From Intestinibacillus massiliensis (GTDB lineage: Bacteria > Bacillota > Clostridia > Oscillospirales > Butyricicoccaceae), in NCBI GenBank assembly GCA_029267335.1, contig JAJUJC010000002.1, positions 186,001-250,000 of the forward strand: a DNA stretch of 64,000 bases, given 5' to 3'. Under the pieces are notes generated by a model, which did not search any database, had not been told where the DNA came from, and saw nothing but the letters and a program-made list of their open reading frames with translations. A program made the position numbers and the translations under genes. Shown here in pieces: positions 31,568 through 40,169 of this stretch. Numbering within the stretch: the first letter of the stretch is position 1; each line of letters begins with the position of its first letter.

Positions 31568-32823
31568 TGCTTGGCACTCCCTTCGATCGAAACGGTCAGG
31601 TCGCCGCGCGCCTTGTCGAGCAGCGCATGCGGCAGACGGATGGTCTCCATCTCACCCGGGGCAAGCCGCTCGCGCGGGAACGCCGCGATGCGCGTGCCCT
31701 CGCCGTCGGTGACAAGGATTTTGCTCGCACCGTACTCCGCGCGTACGCGGAAGAAGAGCGAGACTTCGCGCGTGTCGAGTGCCACACGCTGTGGCACGAC
31801 ATAGCCTACGCCCGCGCCGGGCACGGTGCTTCGCAGGGCGGAGGAGGAGCCGGCGGTCGCCTGACAGAACGCGGCGGCGGCTTCGCCCGCGCGGATGCTT
31901 TCCGCGGTGACAAAATCGACCAGATCGTGCACATGCACCACGTTGCCGCAGGCGAACACGCCGGGAAGGGAGGTCTCCATGGTTTCGCGCACGACGGGAC
32001 CGTTCGTGCGCGGGTCGATGTCCAGACCGACCGCGCGGCTGAGCTCGTTTTCCGGAATGAGACCGACCGAGAGCAGCACGGTGTCGCAGTCGAAGGTCAT
32101 TTCCGTGCCCGGAATGGGGCGGCGGTCGCTGTCGACCTGCGCGACGACGACGCGCTCCACGCGGTCGTGTCCCTGAATGTCGGTAATCGTGTGCGAAAGG
32201 TAGAGCGGAATGTCGAAATCGTGCAGGCACTGCACGATATTGCGCGTCAGACCGCCGGAATAGGGCAGCACCTCGACGCAGGCGAGCACCTTTGCGCCCT
32301 CAAGCGTCATGCGCCGCGCCATAATGAGTCCGATGTCGCCCGAGCCGAGGATGACGACGCGCTTGCCGACGAGATACCCCTCAATGTTGAGATAGCGCTG
32401 CGCCGCGCCCGCGGTGAACACGCCCGCCGGACGCGTGCCGGGAATCGCGATTGCGCCGCGCGTGCGCTCGCGGCAGCCCATGGCGAGCACGACCGCCTTG
32501 GCTTCGAGCACTTCGTAGCCGTGCGCCGCGCTCACGACATGCACCTGACGGTTCGGCGTCAGCTCGAGCACCATCGCGTCCGTGCGCGTTTCCACGCCGG
32601 TCTGCGCGAGCAGCTCGATGAAACGTCCCGCGTATTCCGGGCCAGTCAGCTCTTCTTTAAAGTGATGCAGACCAAAGCCGTTGTGGATGCACTGGTTGAG
32701 GATGCCGCCCAGCTCGCGGTCGCGCTCGACGATGCAGATGGAGCGGCAGCCGCGGTTCCACGCCGCCCATGCCGCCGCAAGCCCCGCGGGACCGCCGCCG
32801 ACAACGATGAGATCGTATTTCAT
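31564..32823 (-). CDS. FAD/NAD(P)-dependent oxidoreductase, GlpB-like subunit
   Basis: A 419-residue flavoprotein with the N-terminal FAD-binding GGGPAGLAAAWAAWNRGC, a GILNQCIHNGFGLHHF cysteine region, a second dinucleotide-binding loop VVILGSGDIGLIMARR, and the ATG-like GVFACGNVVHVHDL near the C-terminus. Its place between a GlpA-like dehydrogenase and DUF1667 suggests it passes electrons from glycerol-3-phosphate oxidation. It overlaps its neighbours by 4 bp on both sides. The CxxC-like cysteine resembles the redox site of related pyridine-nucleotide oxidoreductases, which needs testing. Confidence 0.88.
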   Translation of the reverse strand: MKYDLIVVGGGPAGLAAAWAAWNRGCRSICIVERDRELGGILNQCIHNGFGLHHFKEELTGPEYAGRFIELLAQTGVETRTDAMVLELTPNRQVHVVSAAHGYEVLEAKAVVLAMGCRERTRGAIAIPGTRPAGVFTAGAAQRYLNIEGYLVGKRVVILGSGDIGLIMARRMTLEGAKVLACVEVLPYSGGLTRNIVQCLHDFDIPLYLSHTITDIQGHDRVERVVVAQVDSDRRPIPGTEMTFDCDTVLLSVGLIPENELSRAVGLDIDPRTNGPVVRETMETSLPGVFACGNVVHVHDLVDFVTAESIRAGEAAAAFCQATAGSSSALRSTVPGAGVGYVVPQRVALDTREVSLFFRVRAEYGASKILVTDGEGTRIAAFPRERLAPGEMETIRLPHALLDKARGDLTVSIEGSAKQ

Positions 32824-34265
32824 GCCTGTGCACCTCCCTGCTTGGTCTCTTGGAGCAGCAGGAGGGAACCGTCGCCGTCCTGCGGAATGGTCTTGGGGTC
32901 AATTTTCAGCTCGCGCGCGAGAATCTCGAGCACACGCGGGCCGCAAAAGCCGCCCTGACACCGCCCCATGCCCGCGCCCGCGCGGCGCTTGATGCCGTCG
33001 ATTGAGCAGGGGGGGACGGGCGAGTGGATCGCGTCGACAATCTCGCCCTCGGTAATGGTCTCGCAGCGGCAGATGATGCGGCCGTACAGCGGATTTTCCG
33101 CGATGCGCGCGGCTTTTTCTGCAGCAGAGAGGTGGCGGAACACAACACGGCGGCGCGTGCCGTCAAAATGCAGCTTGTCGCGCAGGGTCAGCCCCATGCC
33201 CGCGAGCAGTTCGACCGCGTATTCCCCGATCGCGGGGGCGGCGGACAGTCCGGGCGACTTGATGCCTGCGACGTGCAGCAGACCGGGTGTGTGCGCGGAC
33301 GGCTCGAGGATGAAATCGCCGCGGTCGGTGTTGGCGCGCACGCCCGCAAAGGTGCGGATGCACGCGCGGATGTCGACGGCAGGCACGCTCTTCTGTGCGG
33401 AAAGACGTACGCTTTCCAGTCCGGCGCCCGTGGTCTTGGTGTCCTCGGGGCTTTCCGCGGGGATGGCGCTCGGCCCGACGATGAGGTTGCCGTGCACGGT
33501 CGGTGCGACGAGCACGCCCTTGCCTGCGGCGGTCGGACACTGGAAGATGACGCGGTGCACCAGATCGCCCGCGGATTTGTCCATCAGATAATATTCCCCG
33601 CGCGAGGGCAGCGGCTTCCACACCGCGTCGCCTGCGCGCGCGGCGAGCGTATGGCCGTGGCCGCCTGCGCAGCTCACCGCGTAGCGCGTTTTCACATCGC
33701 CGCGCGGCGTGTGCAGCACGAGATGATCGCCTGCACGCTCCACGCCGGTCACCTCGGTGCGCAGCCGCAGCTCTACGCCGTTCTTGACGGCGGTCTCGGC
33801 CATCGCGAGGCACAGCCCCCACGGGTCGACGACCGCGGCGGTCGGTGCATAGAGCGCGCCGCGCACGGCGGGCGACACCGACGGCTCCATCGCGAGCGTT
33901 TCGGACGCATCGAGCAGCCGCATCGCGGGCACACCGTTTGCCACGCCGTTTTCATAGATGTGCGCAAGCTGCTCGTTCTCTTCGTCTGTGAACGCGAGCA
34001 CGAGCGAGCCGGTGCGCCGGTAAAAGACCGACAGGTCGCGGCACAGCGCTTCCATGCACGCAGACCCGCGCACATTGAGCTTTGCCATGAGCGTGCCGGG
34101 TTCCGGGTCAAAGCCCGCGTGCACGATGGCGCTGTTCGCGCGGGTCGCCCCCATCGCGACGTCGTTTTCGCGCTCGAGCACGAGCACGCGCAGATCGTAC
34201 CGCGCGAGCTGATAGGCGATCGCCGCGCCGGTCACGCCGCAGCCGATCACAGTCACGTCATACAT
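32820..34265 (-). CDS. Anaerobic glycerol-3-phosphate dehydrogenase, catalytic subunit type
   Basis: A 481-residue FAD-dependent enzyme of the DAO family with GCGVTGAAIAYQLARYDLRVLVLE at the start, NSAIVHAGFDPEPGTL, and a C-terminal BFD-like [2Fe-2S] domain (ICRCETITEGEI ... CSIDGIKRRAGAGMGRCQGGFCGPRV). This is GlpA-like architecture: it oxidises glycerol 3-phosphate to dihydroxyacetone phosphate. ATG 34263-34265 follows GGAGGG; the in-frame start further up runs through the leader terminator and is not used. It is the first gene of a three-gene operon controlled by the upstream terminator and GlpP. Confidence 0.92.
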   Translation of the reverse strand: MYDVTVIGCGVTGAAIAYQLARYDLRVLVLERENDVAMGATRANSAIVHAGFDPEPGTLMAKLNVRGSACMEALCRDLSVFYRRTGSLVLAFTDEENEQLAHIYENGVANGVPAMRLLDASETLAMEPSVSPAVRGALYAPTAAVVDPWGLCLAMAETAVKNGVELRLRTEVTGVERAGDHLVLHTPRGDVKTRYAVSCAGGHGHTLAARAGDAVWKPLPSRGEYYLMDKSAGDLVHRVIFQCPTAAGKGVLVAPTVHGNLIVGPSAIPAESPEDTKTTGAGLESVRLSAQKSVPAVDIRACIRTFAGVRANTDRGDFILEPSAHTPGLLHVAGIKSPGLSAAPAIGEYAVELLAGMGLTLRDKLHFDGTRRRVVFRHLSAAEKAARIAENPLYGRIICRCETITEGEIVDAIHSPVPPCSIDGIKRRAGAGMGRCQGGFCGPRVLEILARELKIDPKTIPQDGDGSLLLLQETKQGGAQA

Positions 34266-34289
34266 CAGAAAAAAACCCTCCTTACAATG

Positions 34290-34356
34290 AAAAAGAGTCA
34301 AAGCATCAAAAACCGCGACCTTTTTGACCAAAAGGGCGGTTCTTCATGCTTTGACT
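34290..34356 (-). terminator. Leader terminator of the glycerol-3-phosphate dehydrogenase operon, probable GlpP target
   Basis: Minus-strand GAGTCAAAGCAT (34345-34356) pairs with ATGCTTTGACTC (34295-34306). AACCGC/GCGGTT extends the stem and CTTTTT follows. It lies between glpP and its target gene, about 25 nt before the start codon. In Bacillus, GlpP with glycerol 3-phosphate prevents termination at such a site. Confidence 0.85.
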
Positions 34357-34442
34357 CAAAACTCCAAGCAAATATGCACTTGTACTTTGACACAAATATA
34401 ACACGTTCGCGGCGCGAATGCAAGGGGGAATTTTCGGGCGGT

Positions 34443-35021
34443 TTACACAAACCACAGCGCGGCGTTGGTCGTCGAGACCGCGCTCGCGCCCGCAGACAGC
34501 GCGGCGATGATGTCCTCTTTGTCCGAGATGAGCCCGCTCGCAATGATGGGGCAGCGCACCTCGGCGGCGAGCCGCTGAATGATCTTGGGCATCGTGCCGG
34601 GCAGGATGTCGATGGCATCGCCCTCGGCGTGCTGACGCAGCACGTTGTTAAACGCGAGCGAATCGAGCAGGAAAAAGCGCTGGATGGCGATGAGTCCGCG
34701 CGCTTTGGCGTGGCGCACGAGGGCGGGGCGCGTGGAAATGACGCCGTGGGCGCGCGTGCACTCACAGATGAAGTCCACGACCACGTCGCGCTTGGTCGAC
34801 AGCCCGTCGACGAGGTCAATGTGTACGAGGGCGTATTTGTCCGCGTCGGCGACGCGGTCGACGAGCGAAGCGATGTTCATGAGCGTGCCGTACAGGATGA
34901 AAACGATGCGGCAGTCCGAGGACAGCGCCTTTTGCAGTTCGTCGTCGTTCTTGACCGCCGCGATGATGGGCGCGTCGCTCAGCAGCTCGAATAATTTATC
35001 GTTGGATGCCTTTGATGCCAT
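34443..35021 (-). CDS. glpP: Glycerol-3-phosphate-responsive antiterminator GlpP
   Basis: GlpP binds glycerol 3-phosphate and the leader mRNA of glpD to allow read-through. The 192-residue protein has the family's TIM-barrel-like pattern: PIIAAVKNDDELQKAL, VFILYGTLMNIASLV, LVHIDLVDGLSTKRDVVVDFI, LIAIQRFFLLDS, DILPGTMPKII and PIIASGLISDKEDIIAAL. ATG 35019-35021 was chosen with GGAGG upstream. Its extended -10 promoter TGGTATACT (box 35055-35060) lies upstream. It is placed directly before the operon whose leader terminator it should control. Confidence 0.95.
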   Translation of the reverse strand: MASKASNDKLFELLSDAPIIAAVKNDDELQKALSSDCRIVFILYGTLMNIASLVDRVADADKYALVHIDLVDGLSTKRDVVVDFICECTRAHGVISTRPALVRHAKARGLIAIQRFFLLDSLAFNNVLRQHAEGDAIDILPGTMPKIIQRLAAEVRCPIIASGLISDKEDIIAALSAGASAVSTTNAALWFV

Positions 35022-35204
35022 AGGGGTGTGTCCTCCCAAACTGTTCTCTTTCTTAGTATACCACACAAAAGCCGCGTGCGGTGCAGTTTTCTGCGATGCG
35101 GCAGTCCACGAAAGTATGTGTGCGGGTTTTGTAAATAATAGATAAAATTTGCAAAAAGGAATTGTAAGAACTGGATAAATCACCAGGAAAACGGCAGTTT
35201 GCGC

Positions 35205-35411
35205 TTGCCACGGGTAGGGGGCTATGGTATACTGACACCAGAAAACAAAACACGGCGTTGCTTGAGAAGATTGAGTCAAGGCAGCAGAGGGCGAATCCGC
35301 ATCCGTCCAAAACGGAGAGGGTTTGTTTGGTTGCGCTTGGCTTTTTTTAATTAGGCGGGGTAAGCGCGGTGCTTTGCAGGGGCGTATCAGAAAAGAAGGT
35401 GGAGAGAGCGT
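35205..35411 (+). promoter_or_regulatory. Promoter and long structured leader of the ABC importer operon
   Basis: TTGCCA (35205-35210), 17 bp spacer with TGG, TATACT (35228-35233) start a leader of about 170 nt. It includes a hairpin TCCGT-CCAAA-ACGGA (near 35302-35316), a stem TGC-TTGA/TCAA-GGCA (near 35257-35285), and GTTTGTTTGG that could pair back to CCAGAAAACAAAAC at the leader's 5' end. TTTTTTTAATT follows at 35342. It does not match a riboswitch class I recognise. The remaining 35022-35200 holds only the glpP promoter. Confidence 0.6.
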
Positions 35412-36254
35412 ATGTTCAAATTTTTAAACCCGAAGCGATTTTATCACGCGGTCGGTAAACAGCACTTTTGGGAGTTCCTCATACTGGCTGTGTTTATTCT
35501 GTTTTTCTACGGCCCGATGCTCAATATGTTGATGCTCGCGTTCGCGGACAAATACGAAGCACCCGCGGTGCTCCCACAGCAGTGGGGCGTCAAGTGGTGG
35601 GGGTTCATCTTCGCGCAGAAGAGTCTGGTGTCCTCGATGATCCAGTCCTTTCTCATCGCGATCATCACGACGGCGTGCTCGATGCTGCTTTGCATCCCCG
35701 CCGCATACGCACTGGCGCGTTTCAAGTTCCCGGGACGCAAGATTTTCATGCTGTCCTTCCTGCTGACGAACGCGTTCCCGAAGATCGGTATCTTCACCTC
35801 GATTGGTATTCTGTTTTATAAGTATAACCTCATGGGTACTTATCCGGGCGTCGTCATCATCCATATGATCAACTCCATGATGTTCATGGTCTGGCTGCCC
35901 GCGAGCGCGTTCCGCTCAGTGCACCGGCAGCAGGAGGAAGCCGCGCGCGATGTCGGCGCAGGTCCGCTGCGCACGTTCTGGAAGGTCTCGCTGCCGATGG
36001 CGATGCCGGGCATCGCGGTCGCAACGCTCTATACCTTCCTCGGCTCGATGGAAGAAGCACAGGGCACGCTGCTCGTCGGTCTTGCAAAAATCAAGACCAT
36101 GCCGGTCGAAATGTACGGCATCATCCTGGACTATCCCGGTCAGGCGGGCGCGGTGTTCGCGATCCTGCTCATCATCCCGTCGGCGCTGCTGATCTTTATG
36201 ATGCGCAAGTACATTGGCCCCGAAGCGATCGCGGGCGGTTTCAAGATGAAGTAA
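35412..36254 (+). CDS. ABC transporter permease (MalG/PotC-like)
   Basis: A 280-residue inner-membrane permease with six hydrophobic segments and the EAA loop EEAARDVGAGPLRTFWKVSLPMAMP that contacts the ATPase. AAGGTGGAGAG precedes the ATG. It is first in the operon permease, ATPase, binding protein, permease. The whole set is of the sugar/polyamine/glycerol-phosphate importer type. Position beside glpP and two glycerophosphodiesterases makes glycerol 3-phosphate or its diesters reasonable candidates, but the sequence alone does not decide. Confidence 0.9.
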   Translation: MFKFLNPKRFYHAVGKQHFWEFLILAVFILFFYGPMLNMLMLAFADKYEAPAVLPQQWGVKWWGFIFAQKSLVSSMIQSFLIAIITTACSMLLCIPAAYALARFKFPGRKIFMLSFLLTNAFPKIGIFTSIGILFYKYNLMGTYPGVVIIHMINSMMFMVWLPASAFRSVHRQQEEAARDVGAGPLRTFWKVSLPMAMPGIAVATLYTFLGSMEEAQGTLLVGLAKIKTMPVEMYGIILDYPGQAGAVFAILLIIPSALLIFMMRKYIGPEAIAGGFKMK

Positions 36255-36270
36255 GGAGATAAGAGAGATT

Positions 36271-37233
36271 ATGGGTGAACGTACAGTCAAGCTGAAGATC
36301 AGCGACATGACGAAAAAATACGGCAACGGCGACGGCGTCGAGCACATCAACCTGGAGATCTACGAAGGCGAGATCGTCACCATGCTCGGCCCCTCGGGCT
36401 GCGGCAAGTCGACCATCCTGCGCACGATCGGCGGTTTCCTCGATGTGACGAGCGGCGACATTTCCATCGACGGCAAGTCGATCGTCAATCTCCCGCCGGA
36501 GAAGCGCCCCACCGCAATGGTGTTCCAGAGCTACAACCTGTGGACGCACATGACGATCTACGAAAACCTTGCGTTCGGTCTCAAGCTGCGCAAGGTGCCC
36601 AAGGCGGAGATCGACGCATCCATCAAGCATCACCTCGCTCTCGTTTCCATGAGCGGCACGGAAAAGAAATATCCCGGACAGCTCTCCGGTGGACAGCAGC
36701 AGCGTATCGCGATCGCGCGTTCGCTCATGCTCAAGCCCTCGGTGCTGCTGCTCGACGAGCCGTTCTCCGCGCTCGACGCGAAGATCCGCCAGCAGATGCG
36801 TGAGGAGCTGAAAAAGATTCAGTCCGAGCTGGGCATCACGGTCGTGTTCGTCACCCACGATCAGGAGGAGGCCATGGCGCTCTCCCACCGTATCGTGGTC
36901 ATGAACAAGGGCGTATTCGAGCAGGTCGGCACGCCGACCGAGATCTATGACAATCCGGCATCCAAATATGTCGCGTCCTTCATCGGTGAAATGAACTTCA
37001 TCGAGCAGGGCGGCAAGACCATCGCGGTGCGCCCCGAGGACGTCGCCATTTCGGCGAACCCCGCGGACATCACCGGCACGGTGCGCACAATCATGATCCT
37101 CGGACACTATGTCGAGGTCAACGTCCAGTGCGGCGACACCGTTGTGAAGAGCTTCGTACAGCGCGAGCAAGCTGACCAATTAAATGTAGGAGACACCGTC
37201 CATCTGGCATTCGCAAAACACAAGGAGTTCTGA
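36271..37233 (+). CDS. ABC transporter ATP-binding protein (UgpC/PotA-like)
   Basis: A 320-residue ATPase with Walker A GPSGCGKSTIL, LSGGQQQRIAIARSLML signature, Walker B VLLLDEPFSALDAKIR and FVTHDQEEAM switch. The C-terminal 80 residues form a TOBE-type domain (KTIAVRPEDVAIS), as in MalK, UgpC and PotA. It starts 16 bp after the permease gene with AAGGAGAT upstream and would power both permeases of the operon. Confidence 0.94.
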   Translation: MGERTVKLKISDMTKKYGNGDGVEHINLEIYEGEIVTMLGPSGCGKSTILRTIGGFLDVTSGDISIDGKSIVNLPPEKRPTAMVFQSYNLWTHMTIYENLAFGLKLRKVPKAEIDASIKHHLALVSMSGTEKKYPGQLSGGQQQRIAIARSLMLKPSVLLLDEPFSALDAKIRQQMREELKKIQSELGITVVFVTHDQEEAMALSHRIVVMNKGVFEQVGTPTEIYDNPASKYVASFIGEMNFIEQGGKTIAVRPEDVAISANPADITGTVRTIMILGHYVEVNVQCGDTVVKSFVQREQADQLNVGDTVHLAFAKHKEF

Positions 37234-37267
37234 TGCAGAACTTCGGGAGAAAAGAGGAGGAAACATC

Positions 37268-38464
37268 ATGAAAGGCATGAAAAAACTTCTGGCAGCGGTT
37301 ATGGCGGGCACAATGCTGCTCTCGATGACGGCGTGCGGCGGCGCAAAGACCGACGGCGCAGCAGCGGGTGACGGCAAGGACGCAGCGGCATCCGGTGCGA
37401 AGAGCACGGTCAACATCTATGCGACTGGCTCGGACAACGTCCGTTCCGTATGGGAGAAGCTCATCACCGACTTCAACACGAACTCCGAGTACAAGGACAA
37501 GTATGAAGCCAAACTGCAGTTCGTGCTGTCCGGCACAGGCGCACAGAACATGCGCGACATGCTGGTCGCAGCGTACAAGGCTGGTCAGACCAAGAGCGAT
37601 TTCGACATCGTCGACCTGAACGATACCGATATGTCGGTGTGCCTGTCGCAGGGCGGCGAGGACATGTTCGTCAAGATTGACAAGACCAAGGTGCCCAACG
37701 CGGCGACCGTTAAGGCAAAGCCGGTACAGGGCGAGAACGTGTTCCAGCCGTATCGCGGCACGACCGTCGTTCTGGCATACAACTCCGAGACCGTACCGAC
37801 CCCGCCCAAGACCATGGACGAACTCGTCAAGTGGATCAAGGCAAATCCGGGCCGCTTCTCCTATAACGTACCGGGCACCGGCGGCGCAGGCGACTCCTTC
37901 GTGCGCACCGCGATCTACAACCAGATCCCCGACGAAAGTGCGCTGATGAGCGACGACCCGAAGTGGGAGAAACAGTGGGATGCGGGCTTTGCGTTCCTCA
38001 AGGATCTGCACTCGTCCATGTACAAGTCCGGCGGCGCGATCCTCTACCCGAACAAGAACCAGGGCACGCTCGACCTGCTCGGCAACAAGGAAATCGACAT
38101 GTGCCCGGCATGGGCAGACATGGTTCTGTCTCAGCGCCGCGCAGGCACACTGCCTGAGTCCATCAAGATCACGACGATCGACCCGTCCTTCACCGGCGCG
38201 GTACAGTCGCTTGCAATTCCGGCATTCGGCTCCAACACGGAGGGCGCTTACGCGGTCATGAATTACATGCTCAGCGAGCAGGGGCAGAAGATCCTGGTCG
38301 ACGACATGGCAGCGATCCCGCTGATCGACGCTTCCAAGCTCGATATGACCGGTGTTGAGGATCTCGCGACCCTCGATGTCTCCAAGTTCCGCACGCAGTC
38401 CATCGGCGACCTCGTCACCGATCTGAACAAGCGCTGGGAGCAGGAAATCGGCTCTGTCGGCTGA
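37268..38464 (+). CDS. ABC transporter substrate-binding lipoprotein (extracellular solute-binding)
   Basis: A 398-residue lipoprotein with a signal peptide ending at the lipobox MTAC (Cys23), then a Gly/Ala/Asp linker and an SBP_bac domain: NIYATGSDNVRSVWEKLITDFN, FDIVDLNDTDM, TTVVLAYNSETVPTPPKTMDEL and GTGGAGDSFVRTAIYN. It should capture the substrate outside the membrane. GGAGGAAAC precedes the ATG. It lies between the ATPase and the second permease. Confidence 0.93.
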   Translation: MKGMKKLLAAVMAGTMLLSMTACGGAKTDGAAAGDGKDAAASGAKSTVNIYATGSDNVRSVWEKLITDFNTNSEYKDKYEAKLQFVLSGTGAQNMRDMLVAAYKAGQTKSDFDIVDLNDTDMSVCLSQGGEDMFVKIDKTKVPNAATVKAKPVQGENVFQPYRGTTVVLAYNSETVPTPPKTMDELVKWIKANPGRFSYNVPGTGGAGDSFVRTAIYNQIPDESALMSDDPKWEKQWDAGFAFLKDLHSSMYKSGGAILYPNKNQGTLDLLGNKEIDMCPAWADMVLSQRRAGTLPESIKITTIDPSFTGAVQSLAIPAFGSNTEGAYAVMNYMLSEQGQKILVDDMAAIPLIDASKLDMTGVEDLATLDVSKFRTQSIGDLVTDLNKRWEQEIGSVG

Positions 38465-38499
38465 TGCTGCCTCGCAAAGCTGTATGAAGGTGTTTTTTA

Positions 38500-39345
38500 A
38501 TGAGTAAAGCTATCAAGCAAAAACTGACCGCGTACGGACTGGTGCTGCCGGCGTTTCTCGTCGTCATGCTGGTCGTCGCGTATCCGATCCTCGCCTCGGT
38601 GGTGCGCTCCTTTAAGGACAGCAAGACCGGTGAATTTACGTTCGACAACTACACCTACTTTTTCACCGATCCCGCCGAGCTTAAGAACCTCGCGTATACG
38701 ATGTTCGTCGTTGTCGTCACGGTCGTCCTCGCCATTGTGATCGCGTATTTGCTCGCGCTCTATCTGCGCTTTGTCAAATCGCCGATCTCGCGCACGATCG
38801 GCAGCCTTTATCTGCTGCCCCGCTTCGTGCCCGGTCTGGTCGCGGTCTACGCGATGATTACGATCATCCGCGACTCCGGTTTCATCAACCGAATGTCGCA
38901 TCTGTTCGGCGGCGACGTCAAACTCGGTCTCATGTACCACGCAAGCGGCATGATCGTCATGAACCTGTGGTTCAACATTCCGTTTGCCGCGCTCATGATC
39001 ACCGCGGGACTGGGCGCCATTCCGGACTCCATCATCGAAAGCGCGCGCGACGTGGGCGCATCCAAGCTGCGCGTGTTCCGCTCGATGATTCTGCCCCTGT
39101 CCGTCAAGGATGTCGTGGTCGCGTCGACCTTCGTCTTTATGTCGAATGTCGGCTCCTTCACGACACCGTACCTGATGGGCGCGAATGCGCCGAAAATGCT
39201 GGGCATCTCGCTGTACTCGCAGTTCAACCTCTATATGGAATATGAAAAGGCAGCGGCGCTGTCGGTCATCATGTTCCTGATCTGCTCGGTATCGGCGGGC
39301 GTGTACATCTACACAAACCTCAAGGAAAAGGAATGGGAAAAGTGA
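38500..39345 (+). CDS. ABC transporter permease (MalF/PotB-like)
   Basis: A 281-residue permease with about six membrane segments and the EAA loop IIESARDVGASKLRVFRSMILPLSVKD. It partners the first permease of the operon. AAGGTG lies upstream of the ATG. A GC-rich hairpin followed by T (39374-39420) closes the operon. Confidence 0.92.
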   Translation: MSKAIKQKLTAYGLVLPAFLVVMLVVAYPILASVVRSFKDSKTGEFTFDNYTYFFTDPAELKNLAYTMFVVVVTVVLAIVIAYLLALYLRFVKSPISRTIGSLYLLPRFVPGLVAVYAMITIIRDSGFINRMSHLFGGDVKLGLMYHASGMIVMNLWFNIPFAALMITAGLGAIPDSIIESARDVGASKLRVFRSMILPLSVKDVVVASTFVFMSNVGSFTTPYLMGANAPKMLGISLYSQFNLYMEYEKAAALSVIMFLICSVSAGVYIYTNLKEKEWEK

Positions 39346-39373
39346 CCCGTTCCCTCGCGTAAATGCATTTCGC

Positions 39374-39420
39374 GGCGGCGACGGCTCCTATCTGTACAGA
39401 TGGGGGCCGCCGCCTGTTTT
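39374..39420 (+). terminator. Terminator of the ABC importer operon
   Basis: GGCGGC-GACGGCTCCTA pairs with TGGGGGCCGCCGCC, with a TCTGTACAGA tip, and is followed by TGTTTT. Confidence 0.7.
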
Positions 39421-39453
39421 CCTATCCGGACATCCACTCGAAGGAGGCAAACT

Positions 39454-40155
39454 ATGGAGCATATCACCCTGCTCGATATGGTGCTGCGTCTGCTTGCGGC
39501 GATGGCGATCGGGATCGTCGTCGGCGGTCAGCGCACATTGACCGCGCATCCTGCGGGTCTGCGCACGCACACGCTCGTGGCGCTCGGTTCCTGCATCGTG
39601 ATGCTGACCGGCTGCCTGCTCTTTCAGGACACCAAGCTCATGTACGGCACCGGACCGGACCCCGCCCGACTGGGCGCGCAGGTCATCAACGGCATCGGCT
39701 TTCTCGGCGCGGGCACGATCCTGCGCGACGGCATCTCGGTGCGCGGGCTGACGACCGCCGCAAGCCTGTGGTCGGTTGCATGCCTCGGTCTTGCCGCAGG
39801 CGTGGGCTACTATAAACTCGTTGTCGTCGGCTGTATCGCGCTCTTTGTCACGCTGACCTGCTTTGATTTTTTGCAGGAAAAGCTGCGGCAGGATGGTCAT
39901 TCCTCGCTCGATACGCAGATTGAGTGCGACGAGCATTTGAGTGAGATCCTCGTGCGGCTCGACCAGTTGACCGAGCGCTATTTTGCGTCGCTGTCCAACC
40001 TGTCGTTCCGCCGCACCTCGCATAATACTTACGTTTTGACCTTCCGCGTATCCTTTCAGACCAAGGATCGGCTGTTCGTGCAGTCGGAATTCATGCGCGA
40101 GCTTGCAAAAACGCCCGGGATCCTGCGTATGGATCACACGGGCAACGTCACTTAA
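39454..40155 (+). CDS. MgtC/SapB-family membrane protein
   Basis: A 233-residue protein with an N-terminal MgtC domain of four to five helices (LLAAMAIGIVVGGQR, GSCIVMLTGCLLF, INGIGFLGAGTIL) and a C-terminal soluble ACT-like domain (ECDEHLSEILVRLDQLTE). MgtC proteins modulate P-type ATPase or F-ATPase activity and help growth at low magnesium. AAGGAGG precedes the ATG at 39454; an upstream frame extension is not supported. The next two genes follow on the same strand, including a CorA-like magnesium channel. Confidence 0.9.
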   Translation: MEHITLLDMVLRLLAAMAIGIVVGGQRTLTAHPAGLRTHTLVALGSCIVMLTGCLLFQDTKLMYGTGPDPARLGAQVINGIGFLGAGTILRDGISVRGLTTAASLWSVACLGLAAGVGYYKLVVVGCIALFVTLTCFDFLQEKLRQDGHSSLDTQIECDEHLSEILVRLDQLTERYFASLSNLSFRRTSHNTYVLTFRVSFQTKDRLFVQSEFMRELAKTPGILRMDHTGNVT

Positions 40156-40169
40156 AAGGAGGCGCGCCC

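Noticed and set aside
35240-35411. T-box or TPP riboswitch in the ABC importer leader
   Set aside because: No T-box antiterminator sequence or TPP core was found.
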